DNA of 64,000 bases from CADEDV01 sp048498035. Its GTDB lineage: Bacteria; Bacteroidota; Bacteroidia; Chitinophagales; Chitinophagaceae. Below are positions 1 to 7,695 of the stretch, in pieces. Both the position numbers and the translations under genes were made by a program. The stretch lies in NCBI GenBank assembly GCA_048498035.1, contig JBEHYT010000016.1:1-64000 (forward strand), read 5' to 3'. The notes under the pieces were generated by a model, which ran no database searches, was not told the origin of the DNA, and saw only the letters and a program-made list of their open reading frames with translations. Within the stretch, counting starts at the first letter, position 1, and each line of letters opens with the position of its first letter.

Positions 1-261
1 GAGTATGCCCGTATTCTATTTGATGCGGGTATTGGTGATATACAGTTGGTGAAGAAGGTCTATCCAATCATTGCAGGTGATGTTAATGTATTGATTGATT
101 TTATTTCGGGATCTGCGCTGGTCCCCTACCGGGAACGGATGTTGGATGAGCAATGGAAGCTCTTTGTTGTGGAATACCGCCGTCGCGTGGAGCAGGCCTT
201 TGAGAAATTCCCTGCTATTTATGCATTCAAGCGACTGCTGATTTATGGCAGGGCGAAGTGA
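1..261 (+). CDS. Class I SAM methyltransferase, C-terminal part (trans-aconitate methyltransferase-like)
   Basis: The frame is open from the first base of the window to a TGA at 259-261, so the 5' part of the gene lies outside. The 86 visible residues carry the phrases VLIDFISGSALVPY and AFKRLLIYGRAK, which resemble the C-terminal end of trans-aconitate 2-methyltransferases (a mixed strand ending in FKR-x-L-x-x-GR). The SAM-binding half is not visible, so the substrate cannot be judged. Trans-aconitate methylation is a guess from family resemblance; another small-molecule methyltransferase is equally possible. The gene is followed by a long non-coding stretch and is probably not co-transcribed with fusA. 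Confidence 0.6.
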   Translation, partial: EYARILFDAGIGDIQLVKKVYPIIAGDVNVLIDFISGSALVPYRERMLDEQWKLFVVEYRRRVEQAFEKFPAIYAFKRLLIYGRAK

Positions 262-271
262 TGATTTTTAA

Positions 272-547
272 TTAAGGTGCTGGCATGTAAATGATGTAAG
301 CCGTCACTTTATCGTCAATTACATTTTGCTTCATTATCGCATCAGCGAATTGCTGAAGCGTCCTTTCTTTATTGCTTTACGGGTTCCCGTAAATTCCGTT
401 AAAAAACGGGGGAGTGCTTGGTAGAGGACTAGATACACCTTCAATATTCAGAAATGCGGCTCTCTGCATTTCGCCTGGCGTAGCCGGGAATGCACAGCTG
501 CCGGAGCCCAATTGCCCGCAACGGCATCGCCTTTTTACGAACGTCAT
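272..547 (-). other. Possible small or decayed gene opposite to fusA
   Basis: On the minus strand an ATG at 547 opens a 56-codon frame ending at a TAA (379-377). Its residues include GQLGSGSCAFPATPGEMQR and, near the end, SSPLPSTPPFFNGIYGNP. Beyond the stop the same frame stays open for 34 more codons to a second TAA at 274-272, ending KVTAYIIYMPAP, which looks like a natural protein C-terminus. One reading is a gene broken by a nonsense mutation; another is a short repeat-encoded peptide. No family is recognised, and low-complexity bias could create both frames by chance. Confidence 0.25.
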
Positions 548-663
548 CCGCACCCTTCCAGGCTAATCTAATTTCCACTCTCTGCTATCTATCATCTATT
601 CTCTATTACTTATCATCTGTTACTGTTACCTATTAATTATTCATTTTTAATTGGTTTTTTCCG

Positions 664-672
664 TACCTTTGC
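664..672 (+). promoter_or_regulatory. Probable -7 box of the fusA promoter
   Basis: TACCTTTGC matches the Bacteroidota -7 consensus TAnnTTTG plus the often-following C. The expected -33 TTTG about 20 nt upstream is replaced by TTCA, so the -33 element is weak. A start near 676 would give a leader of roughly 210 nt before the fusA ATG. Confidence 0.5.
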
Positions 673-698
673 GCCGCCGTAAAGAGACGAAACGGGTT

Positions 699-801
699 CC
701 AGGTTCTCTTCATGCGGCAGTCTATGAGAGTCTAATCTACCATATCAGCCAATGCTCCCCAATGCGGGCCGGGCATTTTATTGCGCTGATTTTCAACCTG
801 G
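699..801 (+). ncRNA. Predicted three-way-junction RNA in the fusA 5' leader
   Basis: A closing helix pairs CCAGGTT (699-705) with AACCTGG (795-801). Directly stacked inside it, hairpin A pairs CTCT (706-709) with AGAG (727-730) and CAT (711-713) with ATG (724-726). Hairpin B pairs ATCAGC (744-749) with GCTGAT (785-790), then AATGCTC (751-757) with GGGCATT (771-777, one G-U), then CCC (758-760) with GGG (766-768). The pairings were found by eye without energy or covariation calculations. The position between a -7 box and fusA suggests a cis-regulator or a protein-binding site, but function is inference. Confidence 0.4.
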
Positions 802-887
802 TAAAAATTAATTTTTCTTAACGTAACCACCAGGACTCCCAAACAAATCATTATAAATTTTCAACTAATAAACACAAACAAATAGTC

Positions 888-3032
888 ATGGCCGACCTGA
901 AATTTCAACGAAACTTTGGTATCGCGGCACACATTGACGCCGGTAAAACGACCACTACGGAGCGTATCCTCCGTTATACAGGTATGATCCACCGGATCGG
1001 TGAGGTGCACGATGGCGCTGCTACTACCGACTGGATGGAGCAGGAAAAAGAACGCGGTATCACCATTACCTCGGCAGCGGTAAGCTGCCAGTGGAACTTC
1101 CCTACCGATAAAGGGAAAGTTACCGGGGATACCAAGAAGTATTCCTTCAACATCATCGATACACCCGGTCACGTTGACTTTACCGTAGAGGTAGAGCGTT
1201 CCATGCGTGTACTGGACGGTCTGATTGCCCTGTTCTCTGCCGTTGACGGCGTAGAACCACAGTCAGAAACCGTATGGCGCCAGGCTAACCGTTATGGCGT
1301 TCCCCGTATCGGTTTTGTAAATAAGATGGACCGCGCCGGTGCCGACTTCCTCAACGTTGTAAAACAGGTAAAGGAAATGCTCGGTTCCAAAGCCGTTCCC
1401 CTGCAGTTGCCAATTGGTGCTGAAGATGATTTTAAAGGGGTGGTTGACCTTGTGAAAATGAAAGGAATTATCTGGCATATGGAAACAGAAGGTATGACCT
1501 TCGACGAAATTGATGTGCCCGAGGATATGAAAGAAGAAGCTGCCGAATGGCGCGCCAACCTGGTTGAAGCCGTAGCCGAATACGACGACAACCTGATGGA
1601 GAAATTCTTCGAAAACCCGGACAGCATCTCTGAAGATGAAATCCATGAAGCGATCCGTAAAGCAACGATCGACCTGAGCATCGTACCAATGATGTGCGGC
1701 TCTTCGTTTAAAAATAAAGGTGTACAAACTGCCCTGGATGCCGTTTGCCGCTACCTGCCTTCACCCGTGGATATCCCCGATACCAAAGGTACCGACCCGG
1801 ATACCGGTGAAGAAATGGTGCGCAAGGCAGATCCTAAAGAGCCGTTTGCAGCCCTTGCTTTCAAAATCATGACCGACCCGTTTGTTGGTCGCCTGGCCTT
1901 CTTCCGCGCCTATTCAGGTCACCTGGATGCAGGTTCCTACGTACTCAACGTGCGTAGCGGTAAGAAAGAGCGGATCAGCCGGATCATGAAAATGTTTGCC
2001 AACAAGCAAAACCCCATCGACTTCATCGAAGCCGGTGATATCGGGGCTGCGGTTGGTTTCAAGGAAATCAAGACCGGAGATACCCTTTGCGACGAAGATC
2101 ATCCGATCGTTCTGGAAAATATGTTCATCCCTGAGCCGGTGATCGCGATTGCGGTAGAGCCGAAAACACAGGCTGACGTGGACAAAATGGGTATGGCCAT
2201 TGCCAAACTCGTAGAAGAAGATCCTACACTGCGTGTAAATACAGATGAAGATACCGGTCAAACCATCCTTCGTGGAATGGGTGAGTTGCACCTGGAGATC
2301 ATCATCGACCGTATGCGTCGTGAATTTAAAGTGGAAGTAAACCAGGGAGCTCCCCAGGTTGCTTACAAAGAAGCATTCAACACTACCATCGAGCACCGCG
2401 AAACGCTGAAAAAGCAAACCGGTGGTCGTGGTAAATTCGCCGATATCGTATTCGAACTCGGACCCGTGGATGCAGAGTGGAAAGCAGAAAATGCTGATAA
2501 AAACTTCCAGTTTGTAAACAACATCGTGGGTGGTTCTATCCCCCGTGAGTTCATCCAGCCGATCCAGAAAGGATTTGAAGCTGCTATGACAAATGGTGTG
2601 CTGGCTAACTACCCGGTTGATAACATGAAGATCCGCATCTTCGATGGTAGCTTCCACGCGGTTGACTCCGATGCCATGTCGTTTGAGCTTTGTGCCAAAC
2701 AAGGTTTCCGCGAAGCGGCCCGCAAAGCGAAGCCGGTATTGCTGGAACCCATCATGAAAGTGGAAGTAATTACGCCAGCCCAGTATATGGGTGATGTAAC
2801 GGGTGACCTTAACCGTCGTCGTGGTATGATGGAAGGTATGGATACCCGTGCAGGTGCAGAAGTGATCAAAGCTAAAGTGCCCCTGAGCGAAATGTTCGGG
2901 TATGTAACACAGCTTCGTTCACTGAGCTCCGGACGTGCTTCTTCCACCATGGAGTTCTCGCATTACGCCCCGGCGCCGAACAACATCGCCGAAGAAGTAA
3001 TCGCGAAAGTGAAAGGAAAAGTAAATGCCTGA
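888..3032 (+). CDS. fusA: Elongation factor G
   Basis: This 714-residue translational GTPase drives translocation of tRNA and mRNA on the ribosome. All G-domain motifs are present: P-loop AHIDAGKT (14-21), RGITIT (56-61), DTPGH (91-95) and NKMD (145-148). Domains II to V follow at normal length, so this is a full canonical EF-G rather than a short paralogue. The ATG at 888 gives the usual MADLKFQRNFGIAAHIDAGKT start. No Shine-Dalgarno sequence precedes it, as expected in Bacteroidota. The gene has its own promoter and long leader, and a hairpin follows it. In many Bacteroidota fusA lies between rpsG and rpsJ; here neither is adjacent. Confidence 0.97.
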   Translation: MADLKFQRNFGIAAHIDAGKTTTTERILRYTGMIHRIGEVHDGAATTDWMEQEKERGITITSAAVSCQWNFPTDKGKVTGDTKKYSFNIIDTPGHVDFTVEVERSMRVLDGLIALFSAVDGVEPQSETVWRQANRYGVPRIGFVNKMDRAGADFLNVVKQVKEMLGSKAVPLQLPIGAEDDFKGVVDLVKMKGIIWHMETEGMTFDEIDVPEDMKEEAAEWRANLVEAVAEYDDNLMEKFFENPDSISEDEIHEAIRKATIDLSIVPMMCGSSFKNKGVQTALDAVCRYLPSPVDIPDTKGTDPDTGEEMVRKADPKEPFAALAFKIMTDPFVGRLAFFRAYSGHLDAGSYVLNVRSGKKERISRIMKMFANKQNPIDFIEAGDIGAAVGFKEIKTGDTLCDEDHPIVLENMFIPEPVIAIAVEPKTQADVDKMGMAIAKLVEEDPTLRVNTDEDTGQTILRGMGELHLEIIIDRMRREFKVEVNQGAPQVAYKEAFNTTIEHRETLKKQTGGRGKFADIVFELGPVDAEWKAENADKNFQFVNNIVGGSIPREFIQPIQKGFEAAMTNGVLANYPVDNMKIRIFDGSFHAVDSDAMSFELCAKQGFREAARKAKPVLLEPIMKVEVITPAQYMGDVTGDLNRRRGMMEGMDTRAGAEVIKAKVPLSEMFGYVTQLRSLSSGRASSTMEFSHYAPAPNNIAEEVIAKVKGKVNA

Positions 3033-3055
3033 TAAAGGTGTTTGACGAATATCCC

Positions 3056-3081
3056 GAACCCCTGGCTCCGGCCGGGGGTTC
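3056..3081 (+). terminator. Hairpin downstream of fusA
   Basis: GAACCCCTGGC (3056-3066) pairs with GCCGGGGGTTC (3071-3081) over 11 bp with one T-G pair and a TCCG loop. Only a weak T-rich run (GTTGTT) follows, so it is a possible terminator or a 3' stabilising hairpin. Confidence 0.5.
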
Positions 3082-3251
3082 GTTGTTAACAACATGACCG
3101 GTTACGGGTACTATTTTCCGCAATAGCGGGAAATAATTAACCAGGATCAAGGGCTAAAACGATCGCTGGCACTGGGTTTGCTGAAGGTGAGGTGAATTCC
3201 CTCCGTTTTTAGGATCCTCGTCCGGCCCCTTGTGGCCGATGAAAAACGCTT

Positions 3252-3286
3252 CGTTGGAAGCCCTATGGGCTTTCAACGTTTTTTTT
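3252..3286 (+). terminator. Strong intrinsic terminator, probably bidirectional
   Basis: CGTTGGAAGCCC (3252-3263) pairs with GGGCTTTCAACG (3267-3278) through 12 bp with one G-U pair, followed by eight T residues (3279-3286). It stops rightward fusA transcription. The distal arm encodes the last codons of the leftward membrane-protein gene. Confidence 0.75.
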
Positions 3287-4159
3287 AAAGGGATCTTTAA
3301 ACACGTAAATAAGTCCGGGTAGCGAACCCACCAGTGTGATGAGATAAAACAACAGGCTGATAATCACGGCCAGGTCAGGGTCGAGGAAGAAAAACAGGGC
3401 ACCTTCGCGAAAAACAAATTCACGGGTGCCGAGGCCGCCACCCAGAGAAATCGGCAATACGGTGATAACGGCCGCAGCGAGGAAAATAAAGATCCAGGCC
3501 GGCTGGGTGATGGGCAGGTGGAGTGATAACAGGATGAAATACACGGCAATTACCTGAGACAGCTGCACCAGCAGACCCAGCAGCAGGGTGGCACCAAAAC
3601 TGGGTATAAAGTCGCGGAACCAGAAGCGGATAACGATATAGAGGCCGGCTACGGAACAGACCGCCCCGGTGGCCACCAGGGCCACGTAGAGGCCTTTATT
3701 GAGCACAAGAAAGCCATACACAGCCAAAATGCAGGCAAGCGCCAGCAGGCCGCTGAAGCGATCCAACAGCACTGCTGCGGCGGTTTTGCGGTAAGGGATA
3801 CCATATTTCCGGGTTAGCAGCACGATTTTATACGCATCTCCGCCGATGGAACCCGGCAAAAAGAGGTTGTAGAACATCCCAAGCCAGTATAGCCGGAGAT
3901 TGTCCCAGGCGGAGAGTTGCAAGCTGACATCCTTGAAATAGATATTCAGTCGCACGGCGGATATCACTTTGGAAACGATAAACAGGAGCAGGGCAACCGC
4001 CAGGTAATACCAGTTGGCCGTTTTGAGGGCATGGGCGGCGCGGGAAAAGTCGATTTTCTGGGAAACGTACCAGAGACAAACGGCGCTGACGGCAATTTTC
4101 AGCAACAGCTTGAGCCACTGTATGATGCGGTTCTTTTTTTCCGGGGCATTGTCAGACAT
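3263..4159 (-). CDS. Flippase-like membrane protein (lysylphosphatidylglycerol synthase TM / UPF0104 family)
   Basis: The 298-residue protein is a polytopic membrane protein of the family formed by the membrane half of MprF and by YbhN-type proteins. It starts with a charged segment (MSDNAPEKKN) followed by about eight hydrophobic segments. Family-like phrases are GSIGGDAYKI after the third segment and LPISLGGGLGTREFVF near the end. A longer frame reaches 4345, but that extension runs over the rpsJ promoter and lacks hydrophobic logic, so the ATG at 4159 is preferred. Six nt upstream of that ATG is a TAACTTGG box with TTTTG 19 nt further up. The gene sits head-to-head with rpsJ and splits fusA from it. 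Its substrate is unknown; lipid or isoprenoid-sugar transport is a family-based guess. Confidence 0.82.
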   Translation of the reverse strand: MSDNAPEKKNRIIQWLKLLLKIAVSAVCLWYVSQKIDFSRAAHALKTANWYYLAVALLLFIVSKVISAVRLNIYFKDVSLQLSAWDNLRLYWLGMFYNLFLPGSIGGDAYKIVLLTRKYGIPYRKTAAAVLLDRFSGLLALACILAVYGFLVLNKGLYVALVATGAVCSVAGLYIVIRFWFRDFIPSFGATLLLGLLVQLSQVIAVYFILLSLHLPITQPAWIFIFLAAAVITVLPISLGGGLGTREFVFREGALFFFLDPDLAVIISLLFYLITLVGSLPGLIYVFKDPFKKNVESP

Positions 4160-4281
4160 CGGGCGCCAAGTTAGACAGATTTGGCAAGCCTGCAAAAGCC
4201 GCCCGGACCCTCTTTTTAGATAGTTGATAATTAGATAGTTAGCGAATTGTGGATTTCGGCTGTAAAATTCTTCCCCAACTA

Positions 4282-4314
4282 TTTGGAGGATACCACTCTT
4301 GCCCATACCTTTGC
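4282..4314 (+). promoter_or_regulatory. rpsJ promoter driving the S10-spc cluster
   Basis: A -33 TTTG (4282-4285) and a -7 box TACCTTTGC (4306-4314) are separated by exactly 20 nt, an excellent match to the Bacteroidota housekeeping promoter. Transcription should start near 4318, about 25 nt before the rpsJ ATG. Confidence 0.8.
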
Positions 4315-4343
4315 ACTCCCAAAAGAAAATTGGGATTTTACAC

Positions 4344-4649
4344 ATGTCTCAGCGTATCAGAATCAAATTACAGTCGTACGATCACAACCTGGTAGACAAA
4401 TCAGCTGAAAAGATCGTAAAAACAGTTCGCAGTACAGGTGCTGTGGTAACAGGTCCAATTCCCCTGCCTACCCGCAAGAAGATTTTTACGGTATTGCGTT
4501 CCCCGCACGTAAACAAGAAGAGTCGTGAGCAGTTCCAGTTGGCTACGCATAAGCGTCTGCTGGATATTTATACGTCGTCTTCCCGTACGGTAGATGCGTT
4601 GAGCAAGCTGGATTTGCCCAGCGGTGTGGAAGTGGAGATCAAGGCGTAG
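4344..4649 (+). CDS. rpsJ: 30S ribosomal protein S10
   Basis: This 101-residue protein of the 30S head begins MSQRIRIKLQSYDHN and contains GPIPLPTRK, both typical of uS10. The frame is open further upstream to 4299, but the promoter -7 box lies inside that extension. The ATG at 4344 gives the normal length. It opens the ribosomal-protein cluster but is followed by an unusually long spacer of 357 nt before rplC. Confidence 0.96.
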   Translation: MSQRIRIKLQSYDHNLVDKSAEKIVKTVRSTGAVVTGPIPLPTRKKIFTVLRSPHVNKKSREQFQLATHKRLLDIYTSSSRTVDALSKLDLPSGVEVEIKA

Positions 4650-5006
4650 TGATCAGGATGTAGTGTTAGGTAGGCGCTGTGGCCGGTAACGGTAAAAGAA
4701 GTTCTTATAAATAAATTTTTGCTATCTCTCAATCATTCCCGCGAGAGCGGAGATGAAAAAAGAGCTCTGGTGTATTAACATAAAACAAGCCATTCAGGGT
4801 TTGTTTACTGTCGGTACTTCCATCGTTCATCACGCGCCAGCGGGGTGAATTAAAACTCGGATCATTTGCAGGTATGCTTGCGGATGTTTAGCGAGGAAAG
4901 GGAAAAGGTCGGCAGCAAACGGGGATTGAAACGCCCACAGTTGTATTCCAACGGCTGTGGATACCAAGCGATGTCCCAATAATCCTGCAGGCATAAATCA
5001 AACAAG
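4650..5006 (+). other. Long rpsJ-rplC spacer with hairpins and a 31-codon frame
   Basis: This 357-nt gap is the longest inside the ribosomal cluster. It holds CCGC-GAGA-GCGG (4739-4750), a tetraloop hairpin, and CCACAG (4935-4940) pairing with CTGTGG (4955-4960). TGCAGG (4867-4872) and CCTGCA (4984-4989) could close a larger domain. A 31-codon frame (4753-4848) begins MKKELWCINIK directly after GCGGAG; it may be a leader peptide or chance. In E. coli, L4 controls the S10 operon through a leader, so this spacer is a candidate control region for rplC/rplD, by inference only. Confidence 0.4.
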
Positions 5007-5624
5007 ATGAAAGGTATTATTGGAAAAAAAATCGGGATGACCAGCGTTTTCGATCCGTCCGGCAGGCAGACTGCTTGTACGATTATCGAAGCAGGTCCCT
5101 GTGTAGTTACCCAGGTAAAGACAAAAGAGTCTGACGGGTACAATGCGCTCCAGCTTTCTTTTGGAGACAAAAAAGAGAAGCATGCCACCCAGGCAGAAGT
5201 GAATCACTTCGCAAAAGCTTCCACTGCTCCCAAAAAATTTTCCAAAGAATTTCGTGATTTCGGTATTGACAAGAATATCGGTGAAACTGTAACTGTTGAC
5301 ATTTTCGCTGAAGGCGACCAGGTTGAGGTTGTAGGTACCACAAAAGGTAAGGGTTTCCAGGGTGTTGTAAAGCGCCATGGTTTCTCTGGTGTGGGTGAGC
5401 AATCGCACGGTCAGCATGACCGTCAGCGTGCCCCGGGTTCACTGGGTAACTCATCAGATGCCAGCCGTGTAATGAAAGGTATGCGTATGGCGGGTCGTAT
5501 GGGTACAGACCGTGTTAAAATGAAGGGATTGAAAGTGGTAAAGGTATTTGCCGACAAGAACTACATCCTGGTTAGCGGATCTGTACCGGGTCATAACGGT
5601 TCAATCGTTTTGATCCAGAAGTAA
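5007..5624 (+). CDS. rplC: 50S ribosomal protein L3
   Basis: uL3 (205 residues) is an early-assembling large-subunit protein whose long loop reaches the peptidyl transferase centre. The start MKGIIGKKIGMTSVF and the signature GKGFQGVVKRHGFSG (about 114-128) followed by HDRQRAPGSLG (137-147) identify it. The ATG at 5007 is the only start giving the normal N-terminus. It follows the long rpsJ spacer and precedes rplD by 55 nt. Confidence 0.96.
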   Translation: MKGIIGKKIGMTSVFDPSGRQTACTIIEAGPCVVTQVKTKESDGYNALQLSFGDKKEKHATQAEVNHFAKASTAPKKFSKEFRDFGIDKNIGETVTVDIFAEGDQVEVVGTTKGKGFQGVVKRHGFSGVGEQSHGQHDRQRAPGSLGNSSDASRVMKGMRMAGRMGTDRVKMKGLKVVKVFADKNYILVSGSVPGHNGSIVLIQK

Positions 5625-5679
5625 TCATCAACGAGAGCAGCAAAGTGAAACTGCGGTTTTGCTTTAAAAAAATAAGAAA

Positions 5680-6318
5680 ATGCAAGTAGAAGTTTTAAAT
5701 AGTAAAGGAAAGAAAACAGGCCGCACGGTGGAACTGCCCGAAGAGATCTTTGGTGTAGAGCCGAATGACCATGTCATTTACCTGGCTGTTAAGCAATACC
5801 TCGCGGCGCAGCGCCAGGGTACGCATAAGGTGAAAACCCGTGCGGAAGTGCAAGGTGCCAGCCGCAAACTGCATCGTCAAAAAGGTACGGGTGGAAGCCG
5901 TAAGGGTAATATCCGTAACCCGTTGTACAAAGGCGGTGGTACCATCTTTGGTCCCAAGCCCCATGCGTACGACATTAAACTGAACCGTAACGTAAAGGCG
6001 CTGGCTAAATTCTCTGCCCTTTCTTACAAGGTAAAAGAGAACAACCTGGTGGTGCTGGAAGATGTGAAGATGGAGAAACCCCGGACGGGTGAATTTGTTT
6101 CCATCCTGAAAGGATTGGATGCTACGGATAAAAAAGTGCTGTTCCTGACATCGGATGCAGTAGGGCTGGATGATAACCTGACACTGTCTTTCCGCAACCT
6201 GCCGAATGTATTGGGTTATAAATTTCATGATATGAATACCTATGATATCGTGAATTCTAACCTGATTGTTCTGACAGAAGGTGCAGTAAACCAGCTGAAC
6301 GAGGACGTGAAAGCGTAA
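5680..6318 (+). CDS. rplD: 50S ribosomal protein L4
   Basis: uL4 (212 residues) lines the polypeptide exit tunnel. The segment RGASRKLHRQKGTGGSR-like (here QGASRKLHRQKGTGGSRKGN, about 59-78) and GGGTIFGPKPHAY are the conserved tunnel-loop region. In enterobacteria L4 also represses its own operon; whether that occurs here is unknown. The spacer before it contains AGCAAA and TTTGCT, which may form a small hairpin. Confidence 0.96.
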   Translation: MQVEVLNSKGKKTGRTVELPEEIFGVEPNDHVIYLAVKQYLAAQRQGTHKVKTRAEVQGASRKLHRQKGTGGSRKGNIRNPLYKGGGTIFGPKPHAYDIKLNRNVKALAKFSALSYKVKENNLVVLEDVKMEKPRTGEFVSILKGLDATDKKVLFLTSDAVGLDDNLTLSFRNLPNVLGYKFHDMNTYDIVNSNLIVLTEGAVNQLNEDVKA

Positions 6319-6354
6319 GTGAACGGTAATTCTAAATTTTTTAAATAGAAAGAA

Positions 6355-6654
6355 ATGAAACTTTCTGAAGTATTGATAAAACCCATTTTGACTGAAAAAG
6401 CGAATGCTCAGCAGGAAAAGCTGGCGCGCTATGCGTTCAAAGTGGCACGGAAAGCGAATAAGCTGGAAATCAAAAGAGCGGTAGAAAGCTTTTACGGTGT
6501 GAACGTAACCAAGGTGAATACCGTGGTAGTTCCTGGTAAAGCAAAGAGCCGTTTCACCAAATCTGGTGTGATTTCAGGCCGTAAGCCTGCTTACAAAAAG
6601 GCTTTCGTAACAGTTGCTGACGGTGAAACCATTGATCTGTATTCAAGCATTTAA
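6355..6654 (+). CDS. rplW: 50S ribosomal protein L23
   Basis: uL23 (99 residues) sits at the exit of the tunnel and docks trigger factor, SRP and the translocon. The N-terminal LIKPILTEKANAQQE and the central YAFKVARKANKLEIKRAVE are typical. The length is normal for the family, and the gene lies 36 nt after rplD. Confidence 0.95.
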   Translation: MKLSEVLIKPILTEKANAQQEKLARYAFKVARKANKLEIKRAVESFYGVNVTKVNTVVVPGKAKSRFTKSGVISGRKPAYKKAFVTVADGETIDLYSSI

Positions 6655-6739
6655 TGGACCGGGGCAACCCTTGAAAGGCAAACAACCGCCGCGAAGTGTT
6701 GAATGAAAAGAACATCCCGCAAGGGAAAAGAAACAAAAA

Positions 6740-7579
6740 ATGGCATTAAGAAAATTTAAACCCATCACGGCCGGTACTCGTTGGAGAATTGGAAATGCGT
6801 ATGCAGAAGTGACTACCAACGTTCCGGAAAAGTCGCTGGTTGAAACGAAGAAGAAAACCGGTGGTCGTAACTCTTCAGGTCACCTGTCTATGCGTTATCG
6901 TGGCGGTGGACACAAACAGAAATATCGCCTGGTTGACTTCAAGCGTGACAAGTTTAACGTGGAAGCAACTGTAAAATCGATTGAATATGATCCGAACCGT
7001 ACAGCGTTTATCGCGCTGATCGAGTACACGGATGGTGAAAAGCGTTATATCCTGGCGCCCCAGGGCCTGCAGGTAGGAACTGTGGTAGTGAGTGGATTGG
7101 AAGTAGCTCCTGAAATCGGGAATGCGCTGCCAATGAAGAATATGCCGTTGGGTACTAACATTCACAATATTGAAATGCAGCCTGGCCAGGGTGGTAAGCT
7201 TGCGCGTAGCGCCGGTTCTTCAGCCCAGCTGACCAGCAAGGAAGAAAAATATGCGGTGTTGAAAATGCCAAGTGGTGAGCTCCGCAAGGTATTGATCAAC
7301 TGTTTTGCAACGGTAGGTGTGGTAAGTAACAGTGATCACGGTTTGCAGAGCATGGGTAAAGCCGGTCGTAACCGTTGGAAAGGTATCCGCCCGAGAAACC
7401 GTGGTGTTGCGATGAACCCTGTAGATCACCCGATGGGTGGTGGTGAAGGTAAAGCTTCCGGTGGTCAGCCTCGCAGCCGCAATGGCCAATACTCAAGAGG
7501 TCTGAAAACAAGGACCCGTGGTAAGGGCAGCGACAAACTGATCATCCAGCGTAAGAACGGAAGTAAGCTGGCGAAGTAA
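6740..7579 (+). CDS. rplB: 50S ribosomal protein L2
   Basis: uL2 (279 residues) is needed for subunit joining and peptidyl transferase activity. It begins MALRKFKPITAGTRWR and carries GGRNSSGHLSMRYRGGGHK near residues 41-60. The C-terminal NPVDHPMGGGEGK motif contains the conserved histidine at the active centre. The downstream spacer to rpsS carries an inverted-repeat element shared with two other spacers of the cluster. Confidence 0.97.
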   Translation: MALRKFKPITAGTRWRIGNAYAEVTTNVPEKSLVETKKKTGGRNSSGHLSMRYRGGGHKQKYRLVDFKRDKFNVEATVKSIEYDPNRTAFIALIEYTDGEKRYILAPQGLQVGTVVVSGLEVAPEIGNALPMKNMPLGTNIHNIEMQPGQGGKLARSAGSSAQLTSKEEKYAVLKMPSGELRKVLINCFATVGVVSNSDHGLQSMGKAGRNRWKGIRPRNRGVAMNPVDHPMGGGEGKASGGQPRSRNGQYSRGLKTRTRGKGSDKLIIQRKNGSKLAK

Positions 7580-7585
7580 TTAAAA

Positions 7586-7692
7586 ATGTGCAGGTGTGAA
7601 TGTGAAAATTGAGTTTGCACCTGCTTTGAAAAATAAGAAATTAATTGTGGAGGTCTTTTCACATTTCCACATTTTCAAATTTTCAAATTCAA
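7586..7692 (+). repeat. Inverted-repeat spacer element, copy 1 (rplB-rpsS)
   Basis: AATGTGAAAA (7599-7608) and TTTTCACATT (7656-7665) are perfect 10-bp inverted repeats. A second pair, GCAGGTG (7590-7596) and CACCTGC (7618-7624), overlaps the first arm and would form an alternative hairpin. The tail ends in TTTTCACATTTCCACATTTT and repeated TTTTCAAATT words. Copies 2 and 3 lie before rplP and rpmC. Confidence 0.6.
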
Positions 7693-7695
7693 CAA

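Larger units (their letters stand above)
262..887. other. Long intergenic region: possible gene remnant, then fusA promoter and leader
   Basis: These 626 bases contain no confident gene. The left part (272-547) has a suspicious pair of in-frame open stretches on the minus strand, listed separately. At 376-393 there is a perfect 8-bp inverted repeat with a 2-nt loop (TTTACGGG, TT, CCCGTAAA). From about 575 to 650 the sequence is a low-complexity run of TCTAT/CATC/TTA words, a type of degenerate filler also seen at 4214-4240 and 23935-23970. The right part holds a -7 box at 664-672 and a structured leader before fusA. Confidence 0.6.

Noticed and set aside
376..393. Perfect 8-bp inverted repeat as a transcription terminator
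   Set aside because: The loop has only 2 nt and no T run follows on either strand. It may be an operator or chance and is not called as a terminator.
1914..2702. 262-codon open frame antisense to fusA
   Set aside because: The fusA frame is certain. The antisense translation is rich in Phe, His and Val with no recognisable motif, as expected from reading a highly expressed gene backwards.
4299..4343. Longer N-terminus for S10
   Set aside because: The extension would include the promoter -7 box at 4306-4314, so it cannot be transcribed from that promoter. S10 proteins start at the MSQRIRIK position.
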